Assembly: GCF_018320785.1 (NCBI RefSeq) | Contig: NC_054886.1 | Span: 36,292,520-36,356,519, forward strand | DNA length: 64,000 nt | Origin: Cheilinus undulatus | Taxonomy: Eukaryota > Chordata > Actinopteri > Labriformes > Labridae | Direction: 5' to 3' | Shown: in pieces, positions 38,401 through 52,319 of the stretch | Position numbering within the stretch: position 1 is the stretch's first letter | How the letters are laid out: each line of letters begins with the position of its first letter | Made by a program: the position numbers and the translations under genes | The notes under the pieces: generated by a model | The model's input: only the letters and a program-made list of their open reading frames with translations | Databases searched by the model: none | What the model was told of the DNA's origin: nothing

Positions 38401-41400
38401 AGCTGGCCACGCCCCCTCCTCCACCGCTACCTGAGGACCATGAACAGGTGAGGCTGCAGTAAAACATCTTTATACTTACAGGTGTAAATATTGGGATGCT
38501 TTTTCTTACATTTTAATCATTTATTTTATTGATTGATAGCAGTGAAGTGTAGGGTAATTTCTTGTTTCTCAGCGCTAATGTACATTACACACTTACAAAG
38601 CTGCACAAATACGTCTAGATGAGAAGGTAAAGCTGGGAAACAGCCGCCATAACAAGACCTGTCGCTCTGTTACCACTGTCAAGATCAACGATTTCTCCAC
38701 TTTTGGAAACAGCTGGAAATATTTAAGGTTATGTGATACTTAACCTCTATATAGCCAAATTTCCCCCAATCAAGGATCAGTAAAGTTTTATCTTATAACA
38801 TAGGAGTAATCAGTAGTCAGAGGTAGTTACTACAGACATTTCATTGCTGAAATTCTACAGATGTTAGCTTTAAATGGCATTCATTTGAAAGAGGTGTATA
38901 TACACTTGTAAGATGCTCTGCAAAGCCATTGGTGAAATAAAACCTGCAGAGTCATCAGCTGTAGAAGTCAAACGCCAACATGCAGGAAGTGGACTGTTGA
39001 GCTGATAAACAGGTTAACGAGAACGATTTAACCTGAATGGAAAATCCCATTAAAACTCATCTGCAGGGCGACCTCTGCTGATCCCCGCCACTCGCACACT
39101 TCTCCCTCTCTGTCTCTCTCTCCTCATGAGGATTAGTTAAGATTGACTCAATGAGAGACAGATGGCTGTCGGCTGCAAAATAAAATGATAAAAACCCAAG
39201 AAAGCTTAACTACACTTTTACTGTCAGCTTCGTCAAAGAAGAGATACTGCTTGAGTAAAGAAGGGGTGGCAAAAGGGCAGCCCGGGAGCCAAAGGTGTGT
39301 GTTGAGCTCATCTAGCAGCTATAATGCGGTAGTTGGGTTCATCTACCAGCTATAATACAGTAGTTGAGTTCATCTACCAGCTAAAATACATTAGTTGAGT
39401 TCATCTACCAGCTATAATACATTAGTTGAGTTCATCTACCAGCTATAATACATTAGTTGAGTTCATCTACCAGTTATAATACGGTAGTTGAGTTCATCTA
39501 CCAGCTATAATACAGTAGTTGAGTTCATCTACTAGATATAATATGGTAGTTGAGTTCATCTACCAGCTATAATACAGTAGTTGAGTTCATCTACCAGATA
39601 TAAAATGGTAGTTGAGTTCATCTACCATCTATAATATGGTAGTTTGGCTCATCTACCAGCTATAATACGGTAGTTGGGCTCATCTACCAGATTTAATACA
39701 GTAGTTGAGTTCATCTACCAGCTATCATACGATAGTTGGGCTCATCTACCAGCTATAATACGGTAGTTGAGTTCATCTACCAGCTATAATACGGTAGTTG
39801 AGTTCATCTACCAGATAAAATACGGTAGTTGGCCTTATCTTCCAGATACAATATGGTAGTTGAGTTCATCTACCAGCTATAATACATTAGTTGAGTTCAT
39901 CTACCAGTTATAATACGGTAGTTGAGTTCATCTACCAGCTATAATACAGTAGTTGAGTTCATCTACTAGATATAATATGGTAGTTGAGTTCATCTACCAG
40001 CTATAATACAGTAGTTGAGTTCATCTACCAGATATAAAATGGTAGTTGAGTTCATCTACCAGCTATAATATGGTAGTTTGGCTCATCTACCAGCTATAAT
40101 ACGGCAGTTTGGCTCATGTACCAGATATAATATGGGAGTTGAGTTTATCTACCATTTATGATACGGTAGTTGGGCTCATCTACCAGATTTAATACAGTAG
40201 TTGAGTTCATTTACCAGTTATAATACGGTAGTTGAGTTCATCTACCAGCTATAATACAAGAGTTGAGTTCATCTACCAGATATAAAATGGTAGTTGAGTT
40301 CATCTACCAGCTATAATATGGTAGTTTGGCTCATCTACCAGCTATAATACGGCAGTTTGGCTCATGTACCAGATATAATATGGGAGTTGAGTTTATCTAC
40401 CATTTATGATACGGTAGTTGGGCTCATCTACCAGATTTAATACAGTAGTTGAGTTCATTTACCAGTTATAATACGGTAGTTGAGTTCATCTACCAGCTAT
40501 AATACAGTAGTTGAGTTCATCTACCAGATATAAAATGGTAGTTGAGTTCATCTACCAGCTATAATATGGCAGTTTGGCTCATGTACCAGATATAATATGG
40601 GAGTTGAGTTTATCTACCATTTATGATACGGTAGTTGGGCTCATCTACCAGATTTAATACAGTAGTTGAGTTCATCTACCAGCTATCATACGGTAGTTGG
40701 GCTCATCTAGCAGCTATAATACGGTAGTTGAGTTCATCTACCAGCTATAATATGGTAGTTGAGTTCATCTACCAGATAAAATACGGTAGTTGAGTTCATC
40801 TACCAGCTATAATACGGTAGTTGAGTTCATCTACCAGCTATAATACGGTAGTTGAGTTCATTTACCAGCTATTATACGGTAGTTGAGTTCATCTACCAGA
40901 TATAATACGGTAGTTGAGCTCATCTACCAGATATAATACGGTAGTTGAGTTCATCTACCAGATAAAATACGGATGTTGAGTTCATCTACCAGCTATAATA
41001 CGGTAGTTGAGTTCATCTACCAGATAAAATACGGTAGTTGAGTTCATCTACCAGCTATAATACGGTAGTTGAGTTCATTTACCAGCTATTATACGGTAGT
41101 TGAGTTCATCTACCAGATATAATACGGTAGTTGAGCTCATCTACCAGCTATAATACGGTAGTTGAGTTCATCTACCAGATAAAATACGGTAGTTGAGTTC
41201 ATCTACCAGATATAATACGGTAGTTGAGTTCATCTACCAGCTATAATACGGTAGTTGAGTTCATTTACCAGCTATTATATGGTAGTTGAGTTCATCTACC
41301 AGATATAATACGGTAGTTGAGTTCATCTACCAGCTATAATACGGTAGTTGAGTTCATTTACCAGCTATTATATGGTAGTTGAGTTCATCTACCAGCTATA

Positions 41401-44400
41401 ATACGGTAGTTGAGTTCATCTACCAGATATAATACGGTAGTTGAGTTCATCTACCAGATATAATACGGTAGTTGAGCTCATCTACCAGATATAATACGGT
41501 AGTTGAGCTCATCTACCAGATATAATGCAGTAGTTGCCACATTTCCACCAGTGGCCCAGTTTGACTCAGTATGGTCTGGTCCTGCAAACCCCTATGGTTT
41601 ATGTGTCCACAGACACCCGTAGACTTGGAGGGCTGATTGCAGCAGGTCTATTGTCCTTGTAGCTTCACCCTTTGGGGTGGATTGGTAAGCCTGGCAGCCA
41701 CGGAAGGGTGCCAACAACGTGGGGCATTTCGGGTCGGTAGTTGGGACCCTTTTAACTTTTGACAATGATAGAAGCGTACCAGCTAGTCTAAAGTGAGTCA
41801 AGCTGTTCTGCTTTCCCATCCGAACAAAGAGCTTCAGGAAGTCCTAACCTGACTGGTTCTCTGTCTGAAAGCACTGGAGGAGGCAGAGCTAACCATGCTA
41901 AACCAGGATAATCCACTCTAAGTGACTTACACACAAACAACACACAAAGTCATGTGACTTTTTCCACCAATCGTACCATGAGCCTCTTAATGTTGAGTTC
42001 ACTGAAACAGAAGAAGAAAACTTTCCATTCTAAGAATACCATAAAATCAGAAAGATCAATACCTTAATGATTATGTGATAATAAATGAATCATTTGATTC
42101 TGCCTCCCCCCTCCCTCCCCCTCCCTCCCCTCCAGCTGGTAGGAAACATTACATTCATACCCCCCCCCCCCCCCTCCAGTTTTTCCCTACGACTGTCCTT
42201 GGCATGCACAACTCGTCAACTCTGCCCCTCCCCGGCCTGTCGGTGTGACGCACACGGGCGAGCGAGGCTATAAATGACCGACATTAGAGGGAGAGATAGA
42301 TGTGGAAACTCTGCCTGTTATCAGACAGCACCCATCACTGCTATCACTGACCAGATAACCAGGTTCAGCTACAGATATGGAGGCCTGTTAATGCCAGGAC
42401 AGTAAATAAATACATAAATAACTGACATTTCAGAGAGTTTTAATGTTATTCTCATAAGAGAACAGGACTGTTGGGATGTGCTGAAAATGTTCTTTAAGTG
42501 CTCACACTGATCTGTTAGTGTGCAGACTCACCACTAGGGGGCGGGCTCTATTCTCTCCCAGTGAACTGACTGTGGTAATGCATATATTCAGAGTCCCTCA
42601 GACAGGGTCTGTCTCCGATCTTAGATTTCTCCTGAGTTAACGCCTGCTGTGTCTTCTCTCGGTGTGTCAGTCGTCTCAGTGGTTCGAGAGGAGGATTGTG
42701 GGAGTTTGTGAGCGCATGATGAAGGGAGGACGGTGGGGCAGAGGAGGGGGAGAGAGGCTCCATCACTCGGTTCGTCACCGCGGGATGACGCTGCTCCACC
42801 TGGCTGCTGCTCAGGGATACACCCACCTGATCCACACCTTGATCCACTGGAGGTACAAACACAGACACCTGATGAACTCAGCATTAATGATCAGTTATTG
42901 ATCAGTCAGACACCTGATGAACTCTGCATTAATGATCAGTTATTGATCAGTCAGACACCTGATGAACTCTGCATTAATAACAGTTATTGATCAGTCAGAC
43001 ACCTGATGAACTCAGCATTAATAACAGTTATTGATCAGTCAGACACCTGATGAACTCAGCATTAATAACAGTTATTGATCAGTCAGACACCTGATGAACT
43101 CAGCATTAATGATCAGTTATTGATCAGTCAGACACCTGATGAACTCAGCATTAATAACAGTTATTGATCAGTCAGACACCTGATGAACTCAGCATTAATG
43201 ATCAGTTATTGATCAGTCAGACACCTGATGAACTCAGCATTAATAACAGTTATTGATCAGTCAGACACCTGATGAACTCAGCATTAATGATCAGTTATTG
43301 ATCAGTCAGACACCTGATGAACTCAGCATTAATAACAGTTATTGATCAGTCAGATACCTGATAAACTCTGCATTAATGATTGGTTATTGATCAGTCAGAC
43401 ACCTGATGAACTCAGCATTAATGATCAGTTATTGATCAGTCAGACACCTGATGAACTCAGCATTAATAACAGTTATTGATCAGTCAGATACCTGATAAAC
43501 TCTGCATTAATGATCGGTTATTGATCAGTCAGACACCTGATGAACTCAGCATTAATGATCAGTTATTGATCAGTCAGACACCTGATGAACTCAGCATTAA
43601 TAACAGTTATTGATCAGTCAGATACCTGATGAACTCAGCATTAATAACAGTTATTGATCAGTCAGACACCTGATGAACTCAGCATTAATGATCAGTTATT
43701 GATCAGTCAGACACCTGATGAACTCAGCATTAATAACAGTTATTGATCAGTCAGATACCTGATGAACTCAGCATTAATAACAGTTATTGATCAGTCAGAC
43801 ACCTGATGAACTCAGCATTAATAACAGTTATTGATCAGTCAGACACCTGATGAACTCAGCATTAATAACAGTTATTGATCAGTCAGACACCTGATGAACT
43901 CAGCATTAATAACAGTTATTGATCAGTCAGATACCTGATGAACTCAGCATTAATAACAGTTATTGATCAGTCAGACACCTGATGAACTCAGCATTAATGA
44001 TCAGTTATTGATCAGTCAGACACCTGATAAACTGCATTAATGATCAGTTATTGATCAGTCAGATACCTGATAAACTCTGCATTAATGATCGGTTATTGAT
44101 CAGTCAGACACCTGATGAACTCAGCATTAATGATCAGTTATTGATCAGTCAGACACCTGATAAACTGCATTAATGATCAGTTATTGATCAGTCAGTCACC
44201 TGATAAACTCTGCATTAATGATCGGTTATTGATCAGTCAGACACCTGATGAACTCAGCATTAATGATCGGTTATTGATCAGTCAGACACCTGATAAACTC
44301 TGCATTAATGATCGGTTATTGATCAGTCAGACACCTGATAAACTCTGCATTAATGATCGGTTATTGATCAGTCAGACACCTGATAAACTCTGCATTAATG

Positions 44401-47400
44401 ATCGGTTATTGATCAGTCAGACACCTGATAAACTCTGCATTAATGATCGGTTATTGATCAGTCAGACACCTGATAAACTCTGCATTAATGATCGGTTATT
44501 GATCAGTCAGACACCTGATAAACTCTGCATTAATGATCGGTTAGTGATCAGTCAGACACCTGATAAACTCTGCATTAATGATCAGTTATTGATCAGTCAG
44601 ACACCTGATAAACTGCATTAATGATCAGTTATTGATCAGTCAGACACCTGATGAACTCAGTATTAATAACCGTTATTAATCATTCAGATACCAGCTGGAA
44701 AGAACCATGGATCTTACTTTACATTAATGACCAGTTATTGATCATTAACCCTAGTCAAGAGAATGACATCATCAGAGCCAAAGGACAGAATGCTGTTGCA
44801 GCTGGAGGCTTTTCCCTCCATTTTTACCAAATTGTAGGCCACGGTTGGCAACTTTTAGAAAAGTATCTTCTCATCTTCAAAGACAAAGATGGAATGTTTT
44901 ATAGGTTAAAATGGCATCATCTATAGAAGCAAGAAAGGAATGTTTTATAGGTTGAAATGGCATCATCGACAGAAGCAAGATGGAATGTTTTTAGGAAAAA
45001 AAAAGCATCATCTACAGAAGGAAAAGATGGAATGTTTTATAGGCTTTGAACACATCATCTTTACAGGCAAAGATGGAATGTTTTTTAGGCTTTGATGACA
45101 TCATCTTTACAGGCAAAGATGGAATGTTTTTTAGGCTTTGATGACATCTTTAAAGGCAAAGATGGAATGTTTAATAGGCTTTGATGACATCTTTAAAGGC
45201 AAAGATGGATTTTTTTATAAGCTTTAATTATATCTTCTAAGGCAAAGATGGAATGTTTTATAGGCTTTGATGACATCATCTTTAAAGGCAAAGATGTAAT
45301 GTTTTTTAGGCTTTGATGACATCATCTTTAAAGGCAAAGATGGAATGTTTTATAGGCTTTGATGACATCATCTTTACAGGCAAAGATGGAATGTTTTTTA
45401 GGCTTTGATGACATCATCTTTAAAGGCAAAGATGTAATGTTTTTTAGGCTTTGATGACATCATCTTTAAAGGCAAAGATGGAATGTTTTATAGGCTTTGA
45501 TGACATCATCTTCAAAGGCAAAGATGGAATGTTTTATAGGCTTTGATGACATCATCTTCAAAGGCAAAGATGGAATGTTTTATAGGCTTTGATGACATCA
45601 TCTTTAAAGGCAAAGATGGAATGTTTTATAGGCTTTGATGACATCTTTCAAGGCAAAGATGGAATGTTTTATAGGCTTTGATGACATCATCTTCAAAGGC
45701 AAAGATGTAATGTTTTATAGGCTTTGACGACATCATCTTCAAAGGCAAAGATGGATTTTTTATAAGCTGTAATGATATCTTTTAAGGCTAGGATGGAATG
45801 TTTTATAGGCTTTGGTGACATCATCTTTAAAAGCAAAGATGGAATGTTTTATAGGCTTTGAAGACATCATCTCTACAGGCAAAGATGGAATGTTTTATAG
45901 GCTTTGAAGACATCATCTTTAAAGGCAAAGATGGATTTTTTTACAGGCTTTGATGACATAATTTTCAACAGCAAGGAAGGAATGTTTTATAGGTGAAGAC
46001 ATCATCTTCAAAGGAGATGGAATGTTTTATAGGCTTTTGCTAAATCTTTAAAGGCAAGTTGGAATCTTCCTGATAGGCTTTGATGACATCATCTTCAATA
46101 GGCAAAGGGTGGAATGTTTTATAGGCTATTTTGATGATAACGTCATCTTCATCAAAGATGTAATGTTTTATAGGCTTTGACCGATGTTGAGATGGCTTTT
46201 ATAAGTTTTTGTTCTCATTGTAAGGCTAGGATGGAATGTTTTACTGCTGTTACTGCCCTCCATCAGGTTGTCAGCCATCTTCAGTGAACCTGCTCAAATG
46301 TAAAAACATTTATATATGACATTTATTCATTCTTAAAGCTATACACACCTAAATAGAGCATCTGGCCTGAATGGGTGGATGCGTTCCCATTATTTATTTC
46401 TCCACAGTGAATCTGGACAATAGCCTCAGAATAATAAGTGATCACCATTTGGTATCTGAATGACTCAAACAGATGTTAATGTAAGGTGTAAACGGGGTCT
46501 TAAAACACTGCCCTAATGTGGTGAATGCTTCCTTCTGTGTTTCTGTCAGGAGTGTGAACAGTGACAGTCTGGACCTGGAGCAGGAGGTTGATCCTCTCAA
46601 CATCGATCACTTCTCCTGCACACCCCTGGTAAACTATGACATCAGAGAGTTATCTTCCATTTGTTTAATGTCTATGTTTAGTTATTTTCATTTATTTGTT
46701 ATACTTTATTTCTTCATATTTTTTAATCTTTTAGTCACTTCAGCTGTGATTAGACGTCCTGAGGTGTTGTTTTATTCCAGCTGACGTTCCTGGTGTGTCT
46801 GTGTTCCAGATGTGGGCGTGTGCTCTCGGCCACCAGAGGGCGGCAGAGCTCCTGTATGGCTGGAACAGTTCGGCTCTGGGGATCCCCGACTCGCTGGGAC
46901 GCCTGCCGCTCGCCGTGGCTCGATCCAGAGGACACACCCGCCTCGCCATGGCGCTGGAGGAGCTGCACACGCATACCCACATGGCACCCAGGGACACGCA
47001 CACGCCTCCAGCAGACACGCCCACAGCAGCGACGCCACAACCACAGCTGCCGCCATCTCCGCTGTCTACCAGCCCCGACACAGGTGCAGGGTTCCTGCAG
47101 ATCCTGGAAAAGTCATGAAAAGTCTTGAATAAGGCCTTAAGAAGTCTTTTATTTTACTTTTCACACTGAAGGTCTTAAGACACCATAACAAGGTCTCAAA
47201 TTGGACTTTTTAAAAAAGTCATATATTGGACTTTTCACATTTAAGGCCTTAAGAGGTCATAAAAGTCTTGAATAAGGTCTTAAAAAGTCTTTAATTGGAC
47301 TATGGAAAGAGTCATAGGAAGTCTTCAAAAACCTTACAAAGCCTTAAATTGGACTTTAGGCCTAACACTTCATTTAAAAATTCCTAAAAAGTACTAAAAA

Positions 47401-50400
47401 GTCCTAAATTTTTGTTTGATTTTTTCCAAATGTTTTAAGTTATATAGGAACACTGCAGGTTGTAATCCTGCTGTTGACCATCAGTGGTCATGTGATATTT
47501 TTCTACAGCTCTGATTGGCTCTCCCTCTCTCTGCAGGGCTGAGCTCCTCCAGCAGTCTCCCCTCCCCCAGCGACCCCTCCTCTCCCTCACCAAGCTCTGC
47601 TTACTCCAGTGGTCCCGCCCCCATGGACACCTCTCCATCGTCCCCGTCGTCTCCTTCCTCCTCTTCATCTCTTCCTGTCTCCCCTCCCTCCCCCTCCAGC
47701 CTCCCTCCTGTGTCGATGTGGGGAGAGGAGCATAACCCAGGGCTGAGCACAGGTAAAACAGGAAGCTGTGGTTTTCAAAATAAAAGCCTCTTAGCGGAGC
47801 GTCTCAGCTGTTAACGTGTTAAACTCCTTCCCCAGGTTTGAACCCGTGCAGCTCCAGAGACTCTCCTCTCTACCTCATGGACTACGAGAGCACCTCACCC
47901 CCCTCCCCTGGCCACACGCATACGCCAGGCGGGCGGCGAGCCCACATGGCGGTGACTCTGGAGGAACAGCTGCTGAGCTACAGTGAGAATGCCGAGAACG
48001 AAGGCGAGGAGGAAGAGTACCTGGAGGAGGAAGTGCTGCAGGTATGACATTTCATAGGCATTAAAGGATGACATCAGAGGCAAGGAGGGAATGTTTTTTT
48101 TTTTTTTTTAGGTCTGATTACATCATCTTCAAAGGCAGGGATGGAAAGTTTAATTAGCTTTGATGACATCATCTTCAAAGGCAGGGATGGAATGTTTCAT
48201 GAGATTTGATTACATCATCTTCAAAGGCAGGAATGGAATGTTTCATGAGATTTGATTACATCATCTTCAGAGGCAGGGATGGAATGTTTAATTAGCTTAG
48301 ATTACATCATCTTCAAAGGCAGGGATGGAATGTTTCCTGAGCTTTGATTACATCATCTATAAAGGGAGGGATGGAAAGTTTTAATAAGCTTTGATTACAT
48401 CATCTTCAGAGGCAGGGATGGAATGTTTTATGAGCTTTGATTACATCATCTTCAAAGGCAGGGATGGAATGTTTAATTAGCTTTGATTACATCATCTTCA
48501 AAGGCAGGGATGGAATGTTTAATTAGCTTTGATTACATCATCTTCAAAGGCAGGGATGGAATGTTTAATTAGCTTTGATTACATCATCTTCAAAGGCAGG
48601 GATGGAGTGTTTAAGAAGCTTTGATTACATCATCTTCAAAGGCAGGGGTGGAATATTTTGATTACATCATCTTCAAAGGCAGGGGTGGAATGTTTTATGA
48701 GTTTTGATTACATCATTTTCTAGGCCTTATCGTTCTAAAGTCCATTAAAGGCTTTAAAGGATGTCATCATCGAAAGCAGAGGATGGAGGGTTTGTGAATC
48801 CGGGATTATTGGGGCCTTTTTCCCTCCATTTCTGTAAATACTAGGCCATAGTTACACAAAGGACTGTCATCATAAGGGACAGATTGTTGATTTGTTTGTG
48901 TATGGGACAGAGTAAAGATGTGTTGCTCATGAACGAGTCTGTTTGAAGAGCCGGCTCTTTTGTTGACTGATTGGAACTGACTCTCCTGTTTGAGTGCCAG
49001 TTTTCTGTCTTGTTTTTTGTCCTTATTTAATCCATATTTAAAAAGCCAAACTGGTACCAAATACCAGCAGTTTTCAGTTCATTTGCCAACCTGCAGTGTA
49101 CAGTCAAAAGTTGCATTCTTCCTGTGACAGGTGGACATGGCGACGCTGGCAGAGCAAATCATTGAGGCCACCCCAGAGCGAATCAAGCAGGAGGACTTCC
49201 CCAGGGGGGCGGAGTCTCCGCTCAGAGAGAGGCGGGACAACCCAGCCATACAGGACACCTGGCTGGCTACGTACCTGGACACAGTCGACGCCCACACACA
49301 CTCCCCGCCCAGGTAAGGTCCACCTTTTATAGAGACATCAGGATAACTCACAGCACAGTTTACCATCAATCCTCCCTAGCCTTGAGTGTTCTCCACATAT
49401 GGTAAATGCATTATGGGAATATCACAGTGCTTGTCCTTGCAGACGGGTGTGTCCCCCCTCACCCCTCAGTGCACTGGCCCTCCAGAGGCTCCGCCCCCCG
49501 TCTTCTGCTGCGTGGGCGGAGTTCCTGAACGCCTCAGCCAATGGGAAGATGGAGAGAGACTTTGCCCTGCTGACGCTGACGGACGGGGAGCAGAGAGAGC
49601 TGTATGAAGCCGCCAGAATCATCCAGAACGCCTTCAGACGATATAAGGTACATTCATCACATCGCACACACCTGATCTCTGTTTTAGTCTATTATTGACC
49701 TAAAAGAGAGGGGGCGCTGCAGTACTACAGAATCACTACAAAGATACAACTCAAAGACTGACGGAAAAAAAACACAAAACTACAACTAGGGACACAATAG
49801 GTCTACAAAGAGACACAACAGGACTACAAAGAGACACAATAGGACTACAAAGAGACACAACAGGACAACAGAGAGACACAAAAGGACTACAAAGAGACAC
49901 AATAGGTCTATAAAGAGACACAATAGGACTACAAAGAGACACAACAGGACAACAAAGAGACACAACAGGACAACAAAGAGACACAATAGGACTACAAAGA
50001 GACACAATAGGTCTATAAAGAGACACAATAGGACTACAAAGAGACACAACAGGACTACAAAGAGACACAACAGGACTACAAAGAGACAACAGGACAACAA
50101 AGAGACACAACAGGACTACAAAGAGACACAACAGGACTACAAAGAGACACAACAGGACTACAAAGAGACACAATTGGACTACAAAGAGACACAACAGGAC
50201 AACAAAGAGACACAACAGGACAACAAAGAGACACAATAGGACTACAAAGAGACACAACAGGACAACAAAGAGACACAACAGGACTACAAAGAGACACAAC
50301 AGGACAACAAAGAGACACAACAGGACTACAAGGAGACACCATAGAACAACAAAGAGACACAAGAGGTCTAAAAAGAGACACAATAGGACTACAAAGAGAC

Positions 50401-52269
50401 ACAATAGGACTACAAAGAGACACAGTAGGACTACAGAGACACACAGTAGGACTACAAAGACACACAGTAGGACTACAAAGAAACAGTAGGACTACAAAGA
50501 CACACAGTAGGACTACAAAGACACACAGTAGGACTACAAAGACACAGTAGGACTACAAAGACACGCAGTAGGACTACAAAGACACACAGTAGGACAACAA
50601 AGAGACACAATAGGTCTATAAAGAGACACAATAGGACTACAAAGAGACACAATAGGACTACAAAGAGATACAACAGGACTACAAAGAGACACAACAGGAC
50701 TACAAAAAGACACAACAGGACTACAAAGAGATACAACAGGACTACAAAGAGACACAACAGGACTACAAAGAGACACAACAGGACTACAAAGAGATACAAC
50801 AGGACTACAAAGAGACACAACAGGACTACAAAGAGACACAACAGGACTACAAAGAGACACAACAGGACTACAAAGAGATACAACAGGACTACAAAGAGAC
50901 ACAACAGGACTACAAAGAGACACAACAGGACTACAAAGAGACAACAGGACAACAAAGAGACACAATAGGACTACAAAGAGACACAACAGGACTACAAAGA
51001 GACACAACATGACTACAAAGAGACACAATAGGACTACAAAGAGACACAACAGGACAACAAAGAGACACAACAGGACAACAAAGAGACACAATAGGACTAC
51101 AAAGAGATACAACAGGACTACAAAGAGACACAATAAGACAACAAAGAGACACAATAGGACTACAAAGAGACACAACAGGACAACAAAGAGACACAACAGG
51201 ACTACAAAGAGACACAACAGGACAACAAAGAGACACAACAGGACAACAAAGAGACACAACAGGACTACAAGGAGACACCATAGAACAACAAAGAGACACA
51301 AGAGGTCTAAAAAGAGACACAATAGGACTACAAAGAGACACAATAGGACTACAAAGAGACACAATAGGACTACAAAGAGACACAATAGGACTACAAAGAG
51401 ACACAGTAGGACTACAGAGACACACAGTAGGACTACAAAGACACACAGTAGGACTACAAAGAAACAGTAGGACTACAAAGACACACAGTAGGACTACAAA
51501 GACACACAGTAGGACTACAAAGACACAGTAGGACTACAAAGACACGCAGTAGGACTACAAAGACACACAGTAGGACAACAAAGAGACACAATAGGTCTAT
51601 AAAGAGACACAATAGGACTACAAAGAGACACAACAGAACAACAAAGAGACACAACAGGACTACAAAGAGACACAATAGGACTACAAAGAGACACAACAGG
51701 ACTACAGAGAGACAACAGGACTACAAAGAGACACAATAGGGACTTAATGGAGACAAAACACTACTGCAACAATTACATAATAACTACAAAATTAAGACTC
51801 ATGACCACAAAGAGACACAAACTACTGTTTACTGAATTTGAATGGATATGGCTTAATTTTTTATATATATATTTCTAGCAACGTTTAAATTCTGCTACCA
51901 GAACAGCCTACTGGTTATATCCCTTGTGTCACAGTGCCCCCTGGAGGTCAAGCACCTTAAAAATTCTGTTTGCACAGTGTCAGTGGTTAGGGCCCCAGTA
52001 CCAGAGATGTGAGGGCCTTTCACAGGTCAATAAATGGGTTGTGGTGTTATTTATAGCCTGACTGTTCCCTCAGTGTGCTGCAGGAAGCCTGAATGTCTGT
52101 GGGTTTTTTGGCGCAGGGTCGGAGGTTAAAGGAGCAGCAGGACATGGCTGCAGCCGTCATCCAGAGGTGCTACAGGAAGTACAAGCAGGTGTGTTTCTGA
52201 GTCTGTTGATGTGATTGGTCGTCCTCCAGCTTCACTAACACTGAACTAACCTGCTGTGTCTCCTCACCA

Positions 52270-52319
<50 letters not shown>

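Noticed and set aside
41592..41819. 75-codon minus-strand frame with normal composition
   Set aside because: No recognised domain, promoter or splice sites; could be part of an unidentified interspersed repeat.
46740..47132. Five overlapping frames over exon 16
   Set aside because: Only the frame beginning MWACALGH continues the ankyrin domain; the others reflect GC-rich composition.
49751..51736. Minus-strand frames reading CLFVVLL / SPVVSLC, resembling membrane segments
   Set aside because: Hydrophobicity comes from the complement of the 21-bp unit; all frames repeat with it.
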